The notes beneath the pieces were generated by a model. The model was not told the origin of the DNA, ran no database searches, and worked only from the letters and a program-made list of their open reading frames with translations. From Gordionus sp. m RMFG-2023 (Eukaryota; Nematomorpha; Gordioida; Chordodea; Parachordodidae): a DNA stretch of 64,000 nt. The position numbers were made by a program, and so were the translations under genes. The stretch is taken from positions 28,621,561 to 28,685,560 of the forward strand of contig NC_088775.1 of NCBI RefSeq assembly GCF_954871325.1. Reading direction: 5' to 3'. Positions 49,101-56,729 of this stretch are shown piece after piece (the stretch's first letter is position 1; each line of letters begins with the position of its first letter).

Positions 49101-50480
49101 CATTTATCTCTTGGCCTAGAAAATCCTTCACTTTCTGTTGCATTTAAAGATTGAAGATCTTTACAAATAAAATATAACTGACTTTTCTGTAAAAAGTTTA
49201 GGCAAAATTTAGCATAAAGTCTCGCCATAAAAAACACCTAAACATAAAAAGAAAATAGAACCTACAAAATGATACCGGATGTTGTTTATAAAATGCGGAA
49301 GATTTTTAGTTTTTTTTTTTTTAAAAAGAACTAAATTAAATAAGAAAATATATAATATAAATATAAAATTGCAAATTTATATTTATAAAAAACAATTTTA
49401 AAAATTAAAATTTTCGTGATTCACGGGAAATTTATGTTCACGCCCGATCACGCCCGGGGAAAATTTTGGGAAGGCCCGTCACGCCCAGTCACGCCTTGGA
49501 ATTTAAAATTTATTCACACTCACGCCGTGACTCACCGTGACACGATGGGTCACGCCTAATTTCACGGCCCGCGCCCACCTCTAGTATGGATTATTCGATT
49601 AACATATTTTTATAGTTAATTTTCTCAAAAATGAAAGAGAGTTGTCGATATTACAATTCTAAAATACGTAGTTAAAAATTTTTTAATATCTGTATTTTCT
49701 AAATAATATGATTTTTCCTGTTGATTTTTTCAAGGGACAAGAAGTTATAATAATAATTATATAAAATTATATTGTTATACCCTTTAATAGTATTAAATTT
49801 TTAAGTTTTAAGGTATGTGAACTCAAATACATAATGCGCAATAAAGCAATATGAATCTAATTTTTTTTGATGCGAAATATTTATTATATACTATCTAAAA
49901 TTAGAACCTTTTATAGTCAAAATGCATTGTATTTCTGAGGATAATCTAGAAAGTATTTCTACTATTCGGTTAACTCCTTCTGAGATTTTATTATAACGGA
50001 TCATTACGGCTTCGGTTTGACGCCCTACCCTCATTATTTATAATTGTACAGTTACGACAACTATTTAAAATCGAATCAATTATAACTGTTAAATATTTCT
50101 TTAATAATTTGTAAAAGGCAAAATCATGAATCCGCATTTTTCAAAATTTAAAAAAATATATTTTGTCTAGGTTGCACAGCCTTTATCTTTTTTTATTGCG
50201 GTCCGTGCTTTTGGGCCATGTAGGGATAGATCTCTGATCCCTAGTCCTAGGGATCTTTGTAATTAAAATAATGTTAAGCTTGTTTTTCCACATTTTAAAA
50301 TTTAAAATTATTGGCGTTACTTTTTCTTTGCTTGATTTTTTTTTTACTTTCTATGCTCTCCAGGTACCAGCTCACGTTGTTCCAATTCTTCAGGACTATT
50401 TCGATTTCGAATATAGGGGCGAGGTTTACGCTAAAGGCAAAGGTCAGGTTGCCACATACCTAGTCAAAGGGAGATCTTAG
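15062..50480 (+). CDS. Adenylyl cyclase type 9-like, ten exons, 1754 residues
   Basis: It makes cAMP from ATP at the plasma membrane. The model joins 15062-16159, 16661-16877, 24080-24934, 25851-26467, 39036-39229, 41500-41784, 41908-43113, 44887-45128, 46291-46724 and 50364-50480. All introns are GT-AG with matching phases. Domain order: cytoplasmic N terminus with the type 9 signature PQLFERASPSWWNPRFDS (177-194); about five membrane helices (213-353) plus a sixth (377-397); C1a (about 553-725) with metal-binding Asp570 and Asp614, 44 apart as in known cyclases; a Ser/Pro-rich linker of about 425 residues; a second membrane block (about 1163-1470) with an N-glycosylation-rich loop; and C2a (about 1490-1752) with Lys1569, Asp1694, Asn1701 and Arg1705. 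The start follows an in-frame TGA. The family is certain, the type 9 class very likely. The acceptor of exon 2 is the only ambiguous border. Confidence 0.95.
16160..16660 (+). other. Cyclase intron 1
   Basis: Intron of 501 bp, AT-rich, with a run of Gs near 16430. No transposon recognised. Confidence 0.8.
16661..16877 (+). CDS. Cyclase exon 2: helix 6 and signalling helix
   Basis: It encodes LLHFCLHILGIHIFLMSQVR (helix 6), then LELERKLKEKIIHSVMPPTVA, which matches the amphipathic helix before C1a in type 9 cyclases (KALKERMIHSVMP in human). The acceptor at attttataag gives phase 0. A second phase-0 acceptor at 16684 would shorten the protein by eight residues. The donor is ctg|gtaaaa, phase 1. 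Confidence 0.92.
18329..18440 (+). repeat. tRNA-like (Leu/Ser-type) SINE head or tRNA relic
   Basis: ggtggccgagctaagg fits the A box of leucine or serine tRNAs. About 70 nt later gattcgatgccc resembles a B box with one extra base, followed by cccattttttg, a possible Pol III stop. The stems do not pair well, so a working tRNA is unlikely. Confidence 0.4.
19477..19631 (+). mobile_element. agtgttg-family hAT MITE, best-preserved copy
   Basis: The ends are tagtgttgctaaaaggcccg and its inverse gggccgtttaacaacactg. The flanks are tcaaatga (19469-19476) and tcaaaaga (19632-19639), 7 of 8 identical. The whole unit can fold on itself through cttagccaaaattatatta and its inverse. It defines the family also seen at 4025, 11510, 13870, 21845 and 22712. 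Confidence 0.85.
20816..20901. mobile_element. Minimal hAT MITE of 86 bp (gacctgca ends)
   Basis: The ends are cagagacctgcacgg and the inverse of ccgagacctgcagacc. The flanks are ttatttcc and ctattacc, 6 of 8 identical. Only the two ends with cagcccg and gggcccaacccagg words remain, joined by a short A-rich core. It is the smallest member of the group with 10782-11117 and 61698-62114. Confidence 0.75.
20941..21087. repeat. Inverted-repeat MITE (aatcagct family), copy 2
   Basis: The left arm acaaatcagctggtgacag is inverse to the right arm around gccatcaactgatttgt, with the loop between. The arms match those at 7291-7534. Confidence 0.65.
21845..22006 (+). repeat. agtgttg-family hAT MITE copy
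   Basis: It shows ggccaactcaatattttat, agattttacttatagat, ggtttggacatctatt and the closing aatattgagtagcc followed by acaacact. Confidence 0.75.
22712..22858 (+). repeat. agtgttg-family hAT MITE copy
   Basis: It opens gtagtattgttaaactgc and continues ggagattttactcgtag, atggcagaaaggtttgg and aaatctcgaggctt. The right terminus is eroded. Confidence 0.75.
24080..24934 (+). CDS. Cyclase exon 3: C1a catalytic domain
   Basis: Residues 439-723. The split codon joins exon 2 to give ADELMQPNEEEM, matching ADDLMKQGDEE in human type 9. A low-complexity segment follows, and then C1a from IFRPFKMNKMDQVSILFAD. The two metal-binding aspartates are in FADIVGF (Asp570) and LGDCYYC (Asp614). HTGTVLCGVVG and FDVWSNDVALANKLE are also conserved. 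The donor at 24935 (gaag|gttttt, phase 1) is a weak consensus but is the only one that restores the reading frame into exon 4. Confidence 0.95.
24935..25850 (+). other. Cyclase intron 3
   Basis: Intron of 916 bp, AT-rich. No repeat or gene recognised. Confidence 0.75.
25851..26467 (+). CDS. Cyclase exon 4: end of C1a and first part of C1b linker
   Basis: The acceptor ccccattcag joins to give EGIKTYFIIKP, equivalent to KGLKTYLIAG closing C1a in human type 9. The remaining 190 residues are rich in Ser, Pro, Asn and Thr with no domain. The donor is aaaagg|gttt, phase 0; reading through hits TGA two codons later. Confidence 0.92.
27415..30369 (-). mobile_element. Inner hAT transposon (ZBED-like), nearly full length
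   Basis: The ends are tagacctgtgccggcgc and the inverse of tagacctgtgcgccggcc. The ends match those of the outer element, so the two are relatives. The inverted match even runs a few bases past the tagacc word (atatc on both sides), and I could not settle the target duplication. Short cggcgg-type words lie inside both ends. The transposase frame (- strand) is spread over 27728-30062 with breaks. Confidence 0.8.
27728..30062 (-). pseudogene. hAT transposase remains of the inner element
   Basis: From the N-terminal side: KSIVWKFFGYLHLKRD with FYCICC at about 29945-30062 looks like a BED-type zinc finger. IQMVTDAGPYVRKG near 28850-28900 resembles the catalytic-core segment VTDNGxNxxxA. VPTRWHSILIMLESI (28490-28550) is a conserved hAT block. 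The C-terminal dimerisation part (27730-28146) contains MASLLDPRF, LKFWREKK, LPNLSKLAKKILCIPATST and PSERVFSTAG. Several frame breaks separate these parts. The transposase would cut and paste the element; this copy cannot be active. Confidence 0.8.
30473..31480 (-). pseudogene. hAT transposase remains of the outer element
   Basis: The C-terminal half only. EFLSSLGSTINLGLLFRSEI and CLKENMKMKLDHRFPITE lie at 30990-31130, LLEYDRNAQSEIQ near 30790, KRLELSRLANLE near 30590, and a frame-shifted CIPATSTP-type segment ending IERIF near 30530. It is the same family as the inner copy but more decayed. Confidence 0.75.
33900..34900 (+). pseudogene. hAT transposase fragment, N-terminal half, left arm
   Basis: On the + strand, broken frames give a BED-like start near 34140, then ENYFNN-type and NIDDVKHYLLKFLL segments (34290-34360), ending in TTDIWSSS near 34530. 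It is a converging partial partner of the - strand copy at 34900-36950. Confidence 0.6.
34900..36950 (-). pseudogene. hAT transposase remains, right arm (includes C terminus)
   Basis: On the - strand the N-terminal part overlaps the inverted arm. The C-terminal signature, SASCERLF followed by KEETIRKTLCLKN, lies at about 34940-35060 and fits the hAT dimerisation region SSAACERLFS..KR..L..E. Many breaks. Confidence 0.65.
36965..37490 (+). pseudogene. piggyBac-like transposase fragment
   Basis: An acidic leader, RGDYDNVINSEDKDFIYDSD (37010-37070), is followed by LPGVKGKETDTPEKCFDLFI (about 37265-37330), VEEIINHTNEK and a shifted EIDVTEFKALLGILYLALI (about 37400-37460). This matches the start of the DDE_Tnp_1_7 (PGBD-type) fold: FxxFxTPE..EEIVxHTN..EFKAFLGLLYLAG. 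The catalytic part is absent. Part of the leader recurs inverted at 33690-33780. Confidence 0.7.
37530..37628 (+). repeat. 22-bp tandem repeat
   Basis: About four units of ataatatattcaaattcat plus tg lie in tandem, almost identical. Confidence 0.9.
37680..38300 (-). mobile_element. Ty3/Gypsy-like gag fossil
   Basis: On the - strand a short piece (37774-37962) reads NTALRNKFIFGL, followed by LSEDDLDINKAIQIANAVET. This fits the capsid region of Ty3/Gypsy elements. The surrounding 600 bp carries weaker traces. Only a broken fragment of an old copy remains. No complete LTR pair was identified, although LTR-like sequence may lie near 38430. Confidence 0.6.
39036..39229 (+). CDS. Cyclase exon 5: C1b linker
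   Basis: Residues 930-994. The acceptor is cttatcaag, phase 0, and the reading PDDQHAKRPNLARQISAGMY continues open to 39229. The donor aa|gtatat leaves phase 2, which matches the acceptor of exon 6. No domain; basic and serine-rich. It is recognised by open phase, base composition and fit rather than by similarity. Confidence 0.85.
39930..40170 (+). pseudogene. hAT C-terminal dimerisation fragment
   Basis: FWQNRVIDTPNYKLSDVILA followed by VPATQVSLERCFS fits the hAT pattern YPxLxxLAxxxLAVPATQVSVERAFS. A stop follows at once; the rest of the transposase is absent. It directly adjoins the palindrome, possibly as part of one element. Confidence 0.65.
40221..41325. repeat. Long palindrome, arms of about 500 bp, 54-bp spacer
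   Basis: The arms 40221-40777 and 40832-41325 are inverse copies with scattered differences. Landmarks: acatttatgactgacttgag, tacaggattatatccttt, gtacaggcctcaa, aaaatgtttcac and gaattcaa. The spacer is 40778-40831. The open frames here (40703-40966 +, 40870-41076 -) are by-products of the symmetry. Likely a foldback-type element or an inverted duplication. Confidence 0.85.
41500..41784 (+). CDS. Cyclase exon 6: C1b linker
   Basis: The split codon with exon 5 gives DVNFIQKQRKYDIDLVNCIK. It continues NPPINLCCLTFKDPDLEYAY, a short conserved-looking stretch before the second membrane block. The acceptor is tactattag (phase 2) and the donor gg|gtgagt (phase 2). An acceptor at 41470 is open but would need a different donor in exon 5. 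Confidence 0.9.
41785..41907 (+). other. Cyclase intron 6
   Basis: Intron of 123 bp, the shortest in the gene, GT-AG, AT-rich. Confidence 0.85.
41908..43113 (+). CDS. Cyclase exon 7: second six-helix membrane block
   Basis: Residues 1089-1490. A Ser-rich start is followed by membrane runs around VCVSFVVLAMICLACFVLL, LAFWGIALTFEIGVILYVG, VFGLVIASLPAASLLIAYF, LALLHLINLVQLLSWLKALL with VVAGVVTCFIGL, and MIISIVLILLLVILL. Candidate N-glycosylation sites (NIS, NNT, NVS) lie in the large loop before the last helix. It ends NFKGRDRAQRDKEIILVHKN, the helix leading to C2a. Donor atg|gttt, phase 2. Confidence 0.95.
43114..44886 (+). other. Cyclase intron 7
   Basis: Intron of 1773 bp, AT-rich. No feature recognised. 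Confidence 0.75.
44887..45128 (+). CDS. Cyclase exon 8: first part of C2a
   Basis: The split Trp codon gives EWLLHNIIPKHVVEQLKKTS. Then IIFATIVNFNELYDESFEGG, ECLRVLNEVIGDFDELL and EKIKTIG match type 9 cyclases closely. The Leu in ECLRV (residue 1543) sits where mammalian type 9 has Tyr. Lys1569 in KIKTIG is the adenine-contact lysine. Donor atcg|gtattc, phase 1. Confidence 0.95.
45129..46290 (+). other. Cyclase intron 8
   Basis: Intron of 1162 bp, AT-rich. No feature recognised. Confidence 0.75.
46291..46724 (+). CDS. Cyclase exon 9: C2a core with an insertion
   Basis: It opens GSTFMAASGLN. Ser1573 is the second forskolin-site position, Ala in mammalian type 9. An insertion of about 50 residues, rich in Asp, Ser and Lys, follows before LVSLMDFAFDMQEVVKNFN. 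TAGVIGTTKLYYDIWG and VNMASRMDSTG carry Asp1694, Asn1701 and Arg1705, the purine- and phosphate-contact residues. Donor cag|gttt, phase 0. Confidence 0.95.
46787..46885 (+). repeat. Dispersed repeat, copy B
   Basis: It matches 5327-5420 in order: aatcgataactttacaac, ttaattttgata, gagagaaca, agacat and atccaaaa. Confidence 0.65.
47017..47282. repeat. Two hAT-type termini with motif clusters
   Basis: A stretch ending gatgcatctcta near 47083 (inverse of tagagatgcatc) has gagtatcgg and gatacgagta words. A second ends cggcacagcccta at 47282, with ggatcgg and atcgggtcgg words. The latter resembles 4179-4281. No target duplications were resolved. Confidence 0.4.
47470..49583 (-). mobile_element. hAT transposon with cacgcc motif arrays
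   Basis: The ends are tagaggtgggcgcgggc and its exact inverse gcccgcgcccacctcta. Flanks gtatgcat (47462-47469) and gtatggat (49584-49591) match at 7 of 8 positions. Words such as tcacggcc, cacgcccg and gacccgcccg recur within about 170 bp of both ends. The coding strand is opposite to the cyclase. The interior (47800-48900) keeps transposase pieces. Confidence 0.9.
47790..48900 (-). pseudogene. hAT transposase remains
   Basis: VSDNGANLVNAFKDDETLAC and HILNNIM at 48679-48780 match the hAT core pattern VTDNGANxVxAF..C..H.LNL. Near 47800-48030, LDDSDEASTSP, LSSKILSAASSASSKRLFSV and NLLLEERHTQ match the C-terminal dimerisation part. Frame breaks and gaps lie between. Confidence 0.75.
50364..50480 (+). 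CDS. Cyclase exon 10: end of C2a and stop
   Basis: The acceptor is tatgctctccag. It encodes DYFDFEYRGEVYAKGKGQVA and then TYLVKGRS and TAG. In human type 9 the equivalent YDFDYRGTVNVKGKGQMKTYL is followed by about a hundred more residues, which are absent here. The poly(A) signal 50 nt on supports a true end, although a weak gtaatc donor overlapping the stop leaves a spliced longer form possible. Confidence 0.93.
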   Translation, partial: VPAHVVPILQDYFDFEYRGEVYAKGKGQVATYLVKGRS

Positions 50481-50530
50481 TAATCGATATTAGATTTATT
50501 GAAATTATTCGGCAATTTCAACAAAATTTC

Positions 50531-50536
50531 AATAAA
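50531..50536 (+). terminator. Poly(A) signal of the cyclase gene
   Basis: AATAAA lies 50 nt after the stop, followed by a T-rich stretch, as expected for 3' end formation. Confidence 0.7.
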
Positions 50537-50559
50537 GTGATCCAATTTCTACTCCTCCC

Positions 50560-51630
50560 CTCTTCATTTTTTTAAAAAAAAATATTTCGTTACCTTTTTA
50601 ACTCTCAATCTAAGAGGGAGCTTTTTGCCTATATATATATATATAACTATGTGCATGCTTTTATTTAATTTTATTGTGTTAGAATTGAAATAGTTTTTTT
50701 TTAAAATAGAAATATATTAAATTAATTTACGGTTCGTTTTGATTGAATTGTGCAGCAGATATTCTTTGAGTTTGAACTTACCTCTATAATAATTATTATA
50801 ATTCATTATATTTTGGTTCAGCGGAATTGTATCATGTACAACTTTTTATGAATAAATTAGTATTTTTTAAAAAATATATTGTTAAACTTTTATTTGTTAT
50901 AAAAAAAATTTGTATATATTGTAAAAAATGTTATTATTTATGTTAAAAAAAAAATCAAAATTTCATTATTTTTTTTAAAAGAAAAGACAAAATCAAATCA
51001 AAATTTATTAAGTATGTACTAATTCTATATCTTTGTCATTTTTTTTTGAAATAATTTGTAAAAGAAAAATATTTACAATACATTCACGTTTTAATAGTCG
51101 CTGATGAATTTCTAATCACTATTATATAAAAAAAAATTGTTATTTATAGTCATTTCATTTCATTTATATTATATTATGATTTTAATTTAATTCGATATTA
51201 GTTAAAAAAATAAAAAGGTTAAATATTTCCCCCCTTTTTACGAGAAATCACCTATGATGGGCCTTATGGGCATTTGTTCCATTCCTTCATTTATAATATA
51301 AAATTTTATCATCTTTGTAAAATTATTCATGTCATAAGAAAATAAATATAACGAGGTATTGTTAATTAAAAAAAAATTAGATCATTAAATTTCTAAATCA
51401 TCATACAAAGAGAATGTGCTAAAAGATTTAATGTTTTTAAAGGAACTGTTCACAATTTTCAGAAGTCATTATCAAATGGATGCAAATAAAAACAACATAG
51501 ATACTCTTTTATTTTATAAATACATTTTTTATTCTTATTTTATATACAACCATTTTATAATAATTTTATTTATTCTTATTTTGTTACGCATACATACATA
51601 ATTTTACTAATGATTTTAATGAATTTAATG
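50560..51630. other. Gene-free AT-rich DNA
   Basis: I see no gene or named repeat here, apart from a short (ta)n run near 50632. The 61-codon frame at 51416-51601 is AT-driven. Confidence 0.5.
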
Positions 51631-51639
51631 AGCAATGGA

Positions 51640-54260
51640 AACAGAATACGCCCCCCCCCCCGAAAAATACCTTCCCAAAAAATGCAGTTAATTTCTTTGA
51701 CTAATTTCAATTATAAATTTAAAAAATAATTATTATTGCATTAATCTTAAATATATAATGTAAAAATATTTTTTTAAATTAATAATTCAGACAAATTAAG
51801 GGGAAGCGAAAGAATTTATAATTTCTTCAATATTTGATTGTTATATTTCTGTCCCAAAAATGGTTAAATTGATAAGAAAATGATCTTTCACGGTACTACG
51901 AAGATTTTTTTAAATTAATTTGATTTTACTCATAACCGATTCAACAGTACATGAGCTAGTGGGAATACCCAACAAATATTTAATAAAATTAAAAAATTAG
52001 GTAAAACAGAAATTTAGAAACGATAAGGTAAAATCAATGAATAGTTTTTCCAGTCTGAATTATAAACTCATAATCATCAGAAGAAGCTATCTGACAATCT
52101 TAACCTTTAGGTTATGCATAATAATTACATCCCTCTATTTAGCCATCATATCAATATTTCGAAACTTAGATATTTCTTCAAAAGCTTGACTCAAATGGTA
52201 AAATTCATTATCATCTTTAACAATTTCTTTTCCACCATTCCCAAAACGCATTATCAGATCAAGGGCAGATTAAAACACTGTTTTTAAAGCGAAAATAGAA
52301 TATTATATTTAATAATGAAAATATATATGCCTTTCCTTTTTGAATTCTGATGTTTGAAGCCTAGAATTTTCAAAATCAAGAGATAGAATTTTCCCCTTCA
52401 TAAAATCTTATGCCTCTGAAAAAAAATTCATAAATTCAGTGCCATGATCTAATATGATTAAAAAATGATACAAGGTATACTTTTCAAATCAATCAGGAAC
52501 GCCTTTGCCAAGCGAATTTTCTTTATTGCAAACCCTAATTTTATACAAATCTTGTTATCAATAATTTATCCAAAACACAAAATCATAAAAAAAATAAAAT
52601 GTTTATATTCTAAAACTATAGCTATAATTGTTGTATTCTAAGCAGATCATTCATTGATTATTGTAAAAATTGATTAATTTATGTTTATAAGAATAAGATA
52701 AATAGTTCCATCAGAGGCAATACTTTTAAATTCAAATAAAATATATAATTTAAATTAGAATTCACATTACAATGGAACGTTGTTCTTTTTATTCGTTTTA
52801 TGAGACTATAAAATTGGCAAAGCTGCCTTCATGGCATTAAGTATAATTTTTTTACAATAGCTTTATATAATAATAGGCGCTTCTAAAAATAAGATAAACA
52901 TTTTAAATCTAAACAAAGATAATATTACCGACTGGTTTTCTTGATACGTAAAAATTGTTGCGATTTTGTCTGTAACATTGACATGCTTTGAGTGCTGGAT
53001 AACTTTTAACACCATTGAAACATGCATGAATATCGTATAAGTTCCCTAAAACATTTCTTAGTTCTTTTACCAATTCCATAATTAAACAATGGTTAAATTT
53101 AATCAATGACAATAACACCATATAAAAGCTACCAGTGGAGCCTCAATTCTAACCAAAGCCTGTAAACTATTTATCCTTTTAATCATGCTTGAAGCACCAT
53201 CATAGCTTAACCCTACTAAGAATTCGAGAGGATAGATTCATGGAATAAAGTTTGCATATATTTTTTTATTATCAAGTCCAATCGTGTTTTCCCATACAAT
53301 ATATATCTATTAATATTTCAACCGGCTTAGACCTTTCGCTATTCTCAATATATTATAGCATAGGTATATCCAGGATTTTGTTAGGGGGGGGGGCACTATT
53401 ATGTAAATATTTCCCCTTAAATTTTTTGGAGATCTTTAGGTCCCCTTATTATAGCCCTTTGGCTGTATCATACTAACAAAACTATTGCTTCTGATTTAGA
53501 AACATCATATGTACCATCAACTATAATTGAGAAATATCTGTTAGATTCAATTTCTTTTTAAATATTTTTCACGGTTTCAAAAAACATTTCTATTATTATA
53601 CAACAGATTGGAATAAAGTTCAATTTCTTTTTTTATCCCTTTTTTCTTCATTTTTATGTATATTAAGTTTGAGAACAGGTTCAGAATCTGCAATAAATTT
53701 TATAAGACCCATAATTTTGCTCTCTTGTTGCATGTTCCCCTTGCTTGGTTACAGTGGCGTAGCTACGGGGGTGGTTTTCGGGTTTGGACCCCTCCCAGAG
53801 CTAAATCTTTTTTCTAGATTATATGTTCAAAAGACTTAAAAGTGACTATATATTAAATAAATGCCATTAATATTTATATTTTTCTGGTTTTGATGTTTGT
53901 GGAAGGATATTATATTACTATTGAAATTATTCTGGATAGTATTATTATAAAGTCATTGAGAATAATCTACTAAATTATAATAACATTATTGATACATTTA
54001 AAAAATATATTTATTATATATTATAGAAGATATGGTTATGATTTGTAAGATTAACCCGGCCGAAGGCCCATTAAAGGGGTCTGGGGGCGAAGCCCCCAGG
54101 CTTTTATATGTATGGACCCATTCTAAGAAAAATTCCTAGCTACGCCATTGCTTGGTTATGAGAAATCGAAATTATTTTTATGATTGAGCGATCATCATTA
54201 ACACATTTTTGGTGGGTATTAGATATTTTAATATCGAATTTTTGTTATAAGTTTTCGATA
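51640..54260 (-). mobile_element. Decayed hAT (ZMYM/DUF4371-type) with poly-C end
   Basis: On the - strand, broken frames give GLIKFIADSEPVLKLNI (near 53690), DGTYDVSKSEAIVLLV (53475-53540), FLVGLSYDGASSMIKR with NSLQALVRI (53140-53230), and KELRNVLGNLYDIHACFNGV (52990-53080). The DGxSDxS..E and GxxYDGASNMSG patterns are typical of hAT proteins of the ZMYM1-like type. A poly-C run at 51649 probably marks the far end. The MITE at 53752-54150 interrupts it. A short extra piece near 53355-53470, with a tatccaggattttgttag end and a G run, is a further insertion. Confidence 0.7.
53752..54150. mobile_element. hAT-type MITE (cagtggcgtag family), copy 2
   Basis: The ends are cagtggcgtagctacggg and its near inverse tagctacgccattg. 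The 8-bp flanks are cttggtta on both sides (53744-53751, 54151-54158), an exact match. It shares nearly all its length with 2710-3202 but has one unit of the 23-bp repeat. It is inserted in the hAT relic. Confidence 0.95.
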
Positions 54261-56500
54261 ATCAGACTATATGCCTGTGAAAATTAATGTACAATAATAT
54301 AACGACTGGTATATTGTCATTTATACATGCCTTCACAATAAATTAAATTTTTTTAAAAGTAGTCTCATCATAATAAGGGTACAATAATAAAAAAAAATAG
54401 TACCATCTTTTAAGAGGCAGGTGCTTCGTAACCCCACCGTTATAGGGGCCATTGAATGGTTGAACATAATTTAACTTTTTAGCTAAACTAAGATTATAAC
54501 AGAGTTAAATTTTTTTTAAAGTAAAAAGCCTTGATAAATTAAGCAACTGTCTAAGTTAAAAATCTTGGTCCCAACAATAATTGACTGGTAGGGTTAGCTT
54601 CAAAAAAATTTGCATTTCATAACAATAGCCTACATACAAATCATTATATTTAAAATCCTGTATTGAGACCAATCCAGCTTTATTTTTTTGCAAGGAAAAC
54701 TGTATAAAATTAAGGCCATACTCGATAAAGTTTTTATCTGACCCGAATAGATGTCATTTTCGAAATTCTTTTTAAGTGTAACTCCACATTTATGCTATAT
54801 TTAAATCTGTCTATAAAAATGATTATTTTTATAATATTATTGAGAAATTTAACAAAATATTCATAAAAAGAAAGTAAAACAATATATGTATAAATTACGA
54901 ATAATAATTATATAACAGTCTCAGGTTGAGCGAATTGCATAATAAATTTTTTCCGATTATGGATATTATAATATAAGTAGTATTACAATATTATATTATA
55001 GAATCATTATGAGACCTTAATCATTTTAAACCATCTTAAACTTGTCAAAACAATAACGTATTCGAATAAATGATAATATTTATCAAGGATATTTTTTTGA
55101 ATATCGATATATTTTCAAGATGATTTTAATTTGAACGTACTAAGTTAGCTAAATTAAATTATGGGACAAAAAATTTTTTAAAAATATAAATAAAATTCTC
55201 TAAAATAATAAATCAATTAAAAAATAGTTATTAAATTTAATAATTAAAAACCGGTTTTTTTTGGTAAATAAATTTAAAAATAGGTATATTATGGAGTATA
55301 ATAAAATAGGTATATTTTAAATTAAAAGAAGAGTCTTGAACAATCGAAGATGAGTTAAAAATTTAGATTATATAACAATGTAAATGTATAATCTAGAAAA
55401 ATTTGAAAAAAAAATACATTTTTTAAACAAATAGTAAAATAGTAATATTATTTATATAAATGTTTAACAAATTCATTATATATATATTTTTTAAATATAC
55501 AAATATATTATTATTAAAGTTGTGTTTTTTGTTGCATATTAAATAATTTGGAATCTAGAACCATTTTCACGACGTATAATACACCGAGATAAGCGTTAAA
55601 AATCTACGATCTGCCATTTGCTATAGAAGAGAATGAAGCTTTAATATTTTTATAATAAAATTAATCTTTCTTGATAATTTATCAATTTTATACTTTTGAG
55701 AACATCGATTATCTCAAAATTTGGATAAAAGAGAAAATAAAACTAACTCAAAGGAACGATATAATATACACCCACCAGTTCACTTCTATTTTCCTTAGTC
55801 AACTCTCAGGTGATAAAACAATAAATTGGCAAAACTTATTGTGATTATAACCAGGGCTGTGAACCCTCCTTCTAAAAAAATGGTTCGAGTTTTCGTGGTC
55901 AAGAAAAATAAAGACTCATAAAATTTGGTAAATAGAAGAACCATCATTTTTTTTTACCATAAAAAAATTTATAATTAAATACAATACAATTTAAAAAATA
56001 ACATTCCATTTGTTTTTATTTAAATTTTATTCGAATTTATCTTACAAAATCGAGATGTTGAATTAAAATCCATTTTTTTCTAACTTTGATACTACAGCAC
56101 AACTGGCATTTAATAAAGCTATTTTACTTTATGATTTTGTTCTTTTCTTTGGTCCTATAATTTAATCCAAAAAACAACAATAAATATTCCTATAAAAAAA
56201 ACTTATAAAATATGCTGAGAAAATTTTTAAAAATGGAAAACTCTGAAAATAAAAAGGACACAAATGATTTTTGCAAAAAAAAATTTATATTGAAAAGAAA
56301 AATTTGTTTTAAATAATTTACGTTTTTTTATATTTAATTTTAATATAGTTTTCCATGTTATTTTTAATATAAAACTTAATATTTAAAAAAAGGATGTCCA
56401 ATAAAATATCAAGAGTTCCAAAGTTTCAGATTCACAGCCTTGATCATAACAATATTTTTTAAAACCATATAACATAAATAATATTTACACAAATTATGAT
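54260..56500. other. Gene-free AT-rich DNA
   Basis: I see nothing I can name. A fragment near 54555 (ctgtctaagttaaaaatctt) weakly recalls the pogo-like element at 14137. Confidence 0.5.
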
Positions 56501-56506
56501 TTACCT

Positions 56507-56590
56507 TTATGAATGTTTAATTTTTTGCATAGATTCTTCCAAAGATATAAGGGAAGATGAATCAGTATCCGTGAATTCTATCCCACCACC
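56507..56590 (-). CDS. Candidate terminal exon of the minus-strand host gene
   Basis: On the - strand an acceptor-like aaatttcatag precedes 27 open codons in phase 0 (GGGIEFTDTDSSSLISLEES then MQKIKHS) and TAA. The other two phases close quickly. The preceding candidate exon (58639-58890) also ends in phase 0, so they could be joined over a 2-kb intron. There is no similarity support, and no AATAAA was seen just beyond. Confidence 0.3.
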   Translation of the reverse strand, partial: GGGIEFTDTDSSSLISLEESMQKIKHS

Positions 56591-56661
56591 CTATGAAATT
56601 TAGTTTAAAACAATTGTAACAGTTTCAATTGGTTTTAAACCGAACATATTTTTATTATATT

Positions 56662-56690
56662 TCCTCTCTCTCTCTCTCTCTCCCTCGGCT
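56662..56690. repeat. (tc)n microsatellite
   Basis: A short perfect ctctct run. Confidence 0.9.
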
Positions 56691-56729
56691 AAAGAATGAC
56701 AGAAAAAAATAAAATAGGTTTTTTTTATG

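Larger units (their letters stand above)
46725..50363 (+). other. Cyclase intron 9
   Basis: Intron of 3639 bp. It contains a dispersed repeat (46787), two hAT-type motif clusters (47017-47282) and a hAT transposon (47470-49583). Confidence 0.75.
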
